A stretch of 8,096 nucleotides of DNA from Bryobacterales bacterium (lineage in GTDB: Bacteria > Cyanobacteriota > Vampirovibrionia > Obscuribacterales > Obscuribacteraceae), in contig CAJCHQ010000251.1 in assembly GCA_903970295.1 (NCBI GenBank), positions 1 through 8,096 of the forward strand. Direction: 5' to 3'. Position 1 is the first letter of the stretch. Each line of letters starts with the position of its first letter. Shown piece by piece: positions 5,522 through 8,096 of the stretch. The notes below the pieces were generated by a model, which worked only from the letters and a program-made list of their open reading frames with translations, ran no database searches and was not told where the DNA came from. The position numbers and the translations under genes are program-made.

Positions 5522-6529
5522 TCAACGGCCGCGGCAAGGTACGAGGTTGTTGGCGAATTGCAGGGCGCAGGCTTGCCATGAGTGTGTCAGAGCGAATTCG
5601 CGACAAGCCAAGGGTGAGAGTTTGAGAGCTTTTTCAGCGGCTAGTTGCAAATTCTCGTCGAGGCTGCCGACTGTGTCGGAAGTGATCACATCGATCGGAC
5701 CGGTGACAGGATAGGCAGCGACTGGAAGTCCTGAAGCGAGAGCTTCAAGTAAGACCAGTCCGTAAGTGTCACTCTTGCTGGGAAAGACGAAGACGTCGCT
5801 GGCGGCATAATATCGGGCAAGTTCTTCTCCCGTTTTCTGACCGACAAAGTGCACGTCCGGATACTCTCTTTTCAGTTCAGCCAGCTGCGGACCATCCCCG
5901 ACTACCAGTTTGCTTCCTGGTAAAACGAGAGAGAGGAAAGCGCTGATGTTCTTTTCCACCGAGACTCGCCCGACATTCAGCCATATTGGCCGGGGTAAAT
6001 GGAGAAAGCCTTTGTCAGGGTTGGGTGCAAATAAGGCAGAGTCCACTCCCCTCGACCAGCGTACGATGTTTCGGAGACCGTGATCTTTGAGTTCTCGCTC
6101 CAGGGTTGGGGTTGCCACCATCACCGCCGAGGATGGTGCATGGAAGCGACGGACAAAAGCGTAAGTCAGTCCTTGTGGCACCCGAAATTGATGATGCAAG
6201 TATTCGGGAAATTTGGTGTGATACGCGGTTGTGAAAAGCAGGCTACGATCCAGGCAATATCGTCGAGCAACACGTCCCAAAGGTCCTTCGACCGAAATGT
6301 GAATCGCATCGGGGTTGAAGGCGTCGAGCATTGCTGGCAATTTTGTACCGGCGTTGAGGCTTAGTCTGATTTCACTGTAACCGGGGCAGGGTATGGTTCT
6401 GAACAAACCTGGAGTGAAGACCGTGACTTCGTGCCCTGTGCGGCGAAGTTCATCGACTGTAGATGAGAGGGTACGAACGACGCCGTTTACCTGGGGAAAC
6501 CAGGCGTCAGTAACTATGGCGACTCGCAT
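5522..6529 (-). CDS. agt: GT4 glycosyltransferase, probable diacylglycerol glycosyltransferase Agt
   Basis: A 335-aa GT-B fold glycosyltransferase of family GT4. The N-domain shows the glycine-rich acceptor loop (FPQVNGVVRT, about 11-20), EGPLG (81-85) and HTKFPEY (104-110). The C-domain shows SRGVD (159-163), NVGRVSVEKN (185-194), GDGP (211-214), and the donor motif SKSDTYGLVLLEAL, with D254 and E262 in the E/D-x7-E spacing that binds the nucleotide sugar. It belongs to the SqdX/MgtA/Agt-like group. Its position directly after plcP is the known arrangement of Agt, which transfers glucose or glucuronate to diacylglycerol at the inner membrane leaflet under phosphate limitation. The ATG at 6527-6529 has AGGAG (6536-6540) 6 nt upstream. 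The gap to plcP is 81 bp, consistent with one operon. Sugar specificity cannot be read; a mannosyl- or sulfoquinovosyltransferase is the main alternative. Confidence 0.85.
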   Translation of the reverse strand: MRVAIVTDAWFPQVNGVVRTLSSTVDELRRTGHEVTVFTPGLFRTIPCPGYSEIRLSLNAGTKLPAMLDAFNPDAIHISVEGPLGRVARRYCLDRSLLFTTAYHTKFPEYLHHQFRVPQGLTYAFVRRFHAPSSAVMVATPTLERELKDHGLRNIVRWSRGVDSALFAPNPDKGFLHLPRPIWLNVGRVSVEKNISAFLSLVLPGSKLVVGDGPQLAELKREYPDVHFVGQKTGEELARYYAASDVFVFPSKSDTYGLVLLEALASGLPVAAYPVTGPIDVITSDTVGSLDENLQLAAEKALKLSPLACREFALTHSWQACALQFANNLVPCRGR

Positions 6530-6574
6530 GAGAGGCTCCTGCGTCAGTTGATTGATGAAGATCAGTTGTGGGTG

Positions 6575-6594
6575 GCGACTGAATAATCAGTCGC
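6575..6594 (-). other. Intercistronic hairpin between plcP and agt
   Basis: GCGACTGA (6575-6582) and TCAGTCGC (6587-6594) form a perfect 8-bp stem with a 4-nt loop in the 81-bp gap. No U-run follows in the minus direction, so it is more likely an mRNA-processing or stabilising stem tuning the PlcP:Agt ratio than a full terminator. Confidence 0.5.
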
Positions 6595-6610
6595 ATGTGG
6601 TGCGGGCAAG

Positions 6611-7420
6611 TCAGTCACAAGTTGAGAGCACAGGCTCTGCGATTGTTTGTGCAGGAGCCATTTGCCAGTGGATCAGATGCAAGCTGCCGTCGAAATCTTC
6701 GACCAGAGCACTGCAACTCTCCACCCAGTCACCGTCGTTACAGTAGAGAATGCCGTTGATTTCACGCATCTCGGGATGATGAATGTGTCCGCAGACGACA
6801 CCATCAGCCCCCCTTCGCCTTGCTTCTTCCGCAAGCGCGAATTCGAAGTCACTGATGAAGTTGACGGCATGCTTGACGCGCCGCTTCAGATACATGGAAA
6901 GCGACCAGTAAGGCAATCCGAGTCGGCGCCGCAGTGTGTTCAATCCGCCATTCAGGCGCAAGGCGAAGCTGTAGGCGCTGTCGCCAAGAAGAGCGAGCCA
7001 TTTGGCATAATGCATGACGACATCGAACTGGTCGCCATGAATTACCAGAAGGTGCTTGCCATCAGCGGTTTCGTGAATGAGATCGGGCACAATCTCGATG
7101 TCTCCAACGTTTAAACCGAGAAAGTCGCGAGCAAATTCATCGTGGTTGCCGGGAATATAAAATGCCTTCGTGCCCTTTCGTACCTTGCGCAGAATCTTTT
7201 GCAGAATGTCATTGTGTTCTTGCAGCCAGTACCAGGCTTTCCTCAGTCTCCAACCGTCGACGATATCGCCGACGAGATATAAAAATTGGCTGTCATTGTG
7301 GCGTAAGAAGTCGAGAAGCAAGGGCGATTTGCAACCGCGGGTGCCGATATGAGTGTCCGAGATCCAAATGCTGCGCCATTGCCGGGGAGCAGTGCCAAAG
7401 GCAGCCTGAAGGTTTTCCAT
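6611..7420 (-). CDS. plcP: PlcP-type phospholipase C (calcineurin-like metallophosphoesterase)
   Basis: A 269-aa metallophosphoesterase with all metal-binding motifs of the calcineurin-like fold: D22-x-H24 (SDTHIG), G51-D52-xx-D55, G91-N-H-D-E95, H128-G-D, and G211-H-I-H-H215. Generic annotation would call it LpxH-like (UDP-2,3-diacylglucosamine diphosphatase), but the segments TRGCKSPLLLDFL, GDIVDGWRLRKAWYW, ILRKVRKGTKAFYIPGNHDE, LGLPYWSLSMYLK and GILYCNDGDWVESCSALVE match the PlcP group, described in Sinorhizobium as a phosphate-starvation phospholipase C. PlcP cleaves phosphatidylcholine, phosphatidylethanolamine or similar lipids to diacylglycerol, recovering phosphate. The protein has no signal peptide, so it acts at the cytoplasmic membrane face. 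The ATG at 7418-7420 has AAGGAG (7427-7432) 6 nt upstream. A Pho-like 8-mer lies just before it and Pho-box clusters lie further upstream. It is first in the pair with agt. Confidence 0.92.
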   Translation of the reverse strand: MENLQAAFGTAPRQWRSIWISDTHIGTRGCKSPLLLDFLRHNDSQFLYLVGDIVDGWRLRKAWYWLQEHNDILQKILRKVRKGTKAFYIPGNHDEFARDFLGLNVGDIEIVPDLIHETADGKHLLVIHGDQFDVVMHYAKWLALLGDSAYSFALRLNGGLNTLRRRLGLPYWSLSMYLKRRVKHAVNFISDFEFALAEEARRRGADGVVCGHIHHPEMREINGILYCNDGDWVESCSALVEDFDGSLHLIHWQMAPAQTIAEPVLSTCD

Positions 7421-7438
7421 TGTCGACTCCTTGAGATG

Positions 7439-7446
7439 TGGTTAAG
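7439..7446 (-). promoter_or_regulatory. Single Pho-box-like 8-mer beside the plcP ribosome-binding site
   Basis: CTTAACCA on the minus strand (TGGTTAAG, 7439-7446) fits the PyTTAAPyPy(A/T) half-site at all positions, 6 nt upstream of the AAGGAG of plcP. No good second repeat lies 11 bp away on either side, so alone it is weak evidence of binding; bound protein here would block transcription rather than activate it. Confidence 0.3.
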
Positions 7447-7576
7447 TTTGACTGGTGGCGAGCCTCTGCATGCAGCATCTGTGCGTCATGACGATGCGGC
7501 AGAAACTAACCGGGGAAAAACCAGGGAATTGAGTTTAAGAAGAAGTCGGTGGCGTAATTGAGCTGAGTGAGATACG

Positions 7577-7601
7577 ACAGGTGAGAAGGGTTACAGGTGA
7601 G
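7577..7601. repeat. 9-bp direct repeat, 16-bp period
   Basis: ACAGGTGAG occurs at 7577-7585 and 7593-7601, about 160-180 bp upstream of plcP. It may be an operator for plcP, but it matches no site that I can name. Confidence 0.3.
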
Positions 7602-7713
7602 ACTGACTGCAACTTAGTCGGAACAGATAAGCCGGCCAAAGAGAAACTAGTAACGAAAAATACTTCGCAATGATCTCGCAGAGCCATCCATTTACTCAGG
7701 AGCAGCGGCTATC

Positions 7714-7750
7714 GGCGCGGCAATCTGCCGCGCCAAATATATTTGGGCGC
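7714..7750. other. Two overlapping, mutually exclusive hairpins
   Basis: Hairpin 1 is GGCGCGGCA (7714-7722) with TGCCGCGCC (7726-7734), nine perfect pairs around a 3-nt loop. Hairpin 2 uses GCGCCAAATA (7730-7739) with TATTTGG and CGC (7740-7750), with one bulged G. They share 7730-7734, so only one can form at a time. A weaker outer pair GAGCAG (7700-7705) / CTGCTC (7751-7756) encloses both. No T-run follows on either strand. It may be a leader switch, a REP-like palindrome or a protein site. Confidence 0.5.
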
Positions 7751-7794
7751 CTGCTCAGTTTAGTTGCCTGAAGATTATTTACGGAGGCATACCA

Positions 7795-7851
7795 GTGTGG
7801 AAGTTCGCGCCGCTGGCCGAGCCAAAAGCTCGATGGAAACCAGGTCTGTGA
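7795..7851 (+). CDS. Possible 18-codon leader peptide
   Basis: A GTG at 7795-7797 preceded by GGAGG (7783-7787) at 7-nt spacing, the strongest ribosome-binding site in this stretch, opens a frame of 18 codons reading MWKFAPLAEPKARWKPGL and ending at TGA 7849-7851. Its end overlaps the first degenerate Pho repeat. The product has two Trp and no recognisable motif. Frames this short arise by chance, so support rests only on the ribosome-binding site. Confidence 0.22.
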   Translation: MWKFAPLAEPKARWKPGL

Positions 7852-7882
7852 GGGGTTAAGGTGTGGTTAAATGGCGGTTCCG
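7842..7882 (-). promoter_or_regulatory. Pho-box cluster A, cyanobacterial type
   Basis: Two strong 8-bp units, TGGTTAAA (7864-7871) and GGGTTAAG (7853-7860), are spaced exactly 11 bp apart. They read TTTAACCA and CTTAACCC on the minus strand. Degenerate units continue the 11-bp period on both sides (CGGTTCCG at 7875, AGGTCTGT at 7842), all four sharing GGT at positions 2-4. Cyanobacterial SphR/PhoB boxes are PyTTAAPyPy(A/T) repeats with 3-bp spacers. Orientation points toward plcP, though about 430 bp from its start codon. Confidence 0.6.
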
Positions 7883-7918
7883 AAGCGTAATCAAAATGCA
7901 CTCATTCGCTGCCGCGTC

Positions 7919-7937
7919 TGGTTAAGAAGTGGTTATG
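7919..7937 (-). promoter_or_regulatory. Pho-box cluster B, two repeats
   Basis: TGGTTAAG (7919-7926) and TGGTTATG (7930-7937) are again 11 bp apart, reading CTTAACCA and CATAACCA on the minus strand. The first is exactly 55 bp (5 x 11) from TGGTTAAA of cluster A, placing both clusters on the same helical face. It lies about 130 bp upstream of the plus-strand gene starting at 8066 and could serve it, plcP or both. Confidence 0.55.
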
Positions 7938-7992
7938 GCGAGCCTGGGCGTGACAACCCGGATTATTCATGAAGGGTAAGTAGTCAAAGATT

Positions 7993-8062
7993 GAAAGACC
8001 TCTGAAAATGGCTCAGAATCAGTGTTGCAACACATTGATCAAGTCAAAAGCAGAGGTCTTTC
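7993..8062 (+). promoter_or_regulatory. Leader stem that would bury the ribosome-binding site of the 8066 gene
   Basis: GAAAGACCTCTG (7993-8004) and CAGAGGTCTTTC (8051-8062) are exact 12-bp reverse complements. The right arm contains AGAGG (8052-8056), the ribosome-binding site for the ATG at 8066, so folding of the leader would hide it. The 46-nt loop contains a 12-bp palindrome GTGTTGCAACAC (8022-8033) flanked by ATCA and TGAT, which would make a second, apical hairpin. The layout suggests translational control; a terminator or a protein-binding dyad are the alternatives. Confidence 0.45.
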
Positions 8063-8065
8063 TAA

Positions 8066-8096
8066 ATGACGAATTGTACGGAAAGCGCACAGCAGC
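8066..8096 (+). CDS. N-terminal start of a gene running off the window
   Basis: ATG at 8066-8068 follows AGAGG (8052-8056) at 9-nt spacing. Ten codons are visible (MTNCTESAQQ) and remain open to the window edge. The product cannot be identified from so little. It is divergent from plcP and sits downstream of Pho-box cluster B and the leader stem, so it may be phosphate-regulated. Confidence 0.45.
   Translation, partial: MTNCTESAQQ

Larger units (their letters stand above)
7447..8065. other. Long non-coding control region between plcP and the right-hand gene
   Basis: About 620 bp without a substantial gene on either strand, lying between divergently oriented genes. It holds a short direct repeat, nested hairpins, a possible 18-codon ORF, two Pho-box clusters and an inverted-repeat leader, each listed separately. 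I could not place a convincing -10 box for either direction; GATTATTCAT near 7961-7970 is the best AT-rich candidate for the plus strand. Confidence 0.6.

Noticed and set aside
5407..5625. 72-codon plus-strand frame taken as an intact gene
   Set aside because: Only the first part has LRV character; the rest is the reverse of the agt 3' end, and there is no ribosome-binding site. Kept as a pseudogene fragment instead.
6611..7420. Annotation of the phosphoesterase as LpxH of lipid A synthesis
   Set aside because: Metal motifs are shared, but the specific segments, the adjacent Agt-like gene and the Pho repeats fit PlcP better, and no other lipid A gene is present in the window.
7993..8062. Inverted repeat read as ends of an insertion sequence or MITE
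   Set aside because: Only 70 bp long with no transposase and no clear target-site duplication; the overlap of one arm with a ribosome-binding site fits a leader better.

Overview
The window is about 8.1 kb of bacterial chromosome with mixed GC, short intergenic gaps and Shine-Dalgarno-type starts. The best taxonomic clue is regulatory. The right-hand region carries tandem 8-bp repeats at 11-bp spacing that read PyTTAAPyPy(A/T) on the minus strand, which is the cyanobacterial (SphR-type) Pho-box pattern. Together with TPR, variant leucine-rich-repeat (LRV) and papain-like membrane proteins, and no photosynthesis genes, this would fit a non-photosynthetic cyanobacterial relative (Melainabacteria/Vampirovibrionia, for example Obscuribacter-like). 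That assignment is an inference of moderate to low certainty.

Layout. 1-278 is AT-rich and gene-free. 279-2540 holds three minus-strand genes: a 71-aa Cys-motif protein, an exported TPR-like protein, and a multi-pass membrane protein with a probable permuted papain (YiiX/NlpC-P60-like) domain. 2685-3739 holds two plus-strand genes of unknown function, the second followed by a good rho-independent terminator. 3982-5239 holds two minus-strand genes: a DUF1304 membrane protein and an LRV-repeat protein. A plus-strand promoter (3877-3905) and a plus-strand terminator (4454-4491) bracket the DUF1304 gene on the opposite strand and could define an antisense RNA. A scrap of another LRV coding sequence lies on the plus strand at 5356-5517, ending next to the next gene.

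5522-7420 is the clearest functional unit: a minus-strand pair, metallophosphoesterase plcP followed by GT4 glycosyltransferase agt. In other bacteria PlcP cleaves phospholipid headgroups to release diacylglycerol, and Agt glycosylates that diacylglycerol, replacing phospholipids with glycolipids during phosphate starvation.

7421-8065 is a long regulatory region. It contains two Pho-box clusters whose core repeats are 55 bp (5 x 11) apart, a single Pho-like 8-mer beside the plcP ribosome-binding site, a pair of mutually exclusive GC-rich hairpins, and a possible 18-codon leader ORF. At its right end a 12-bp inverted repeat buries the ribosome-binding site of a gene that starts at 8066 and runs off the window. 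The simplest reading is a divergent phosphate-responsive control region between plcP-agt and the truncated right-hand gene.
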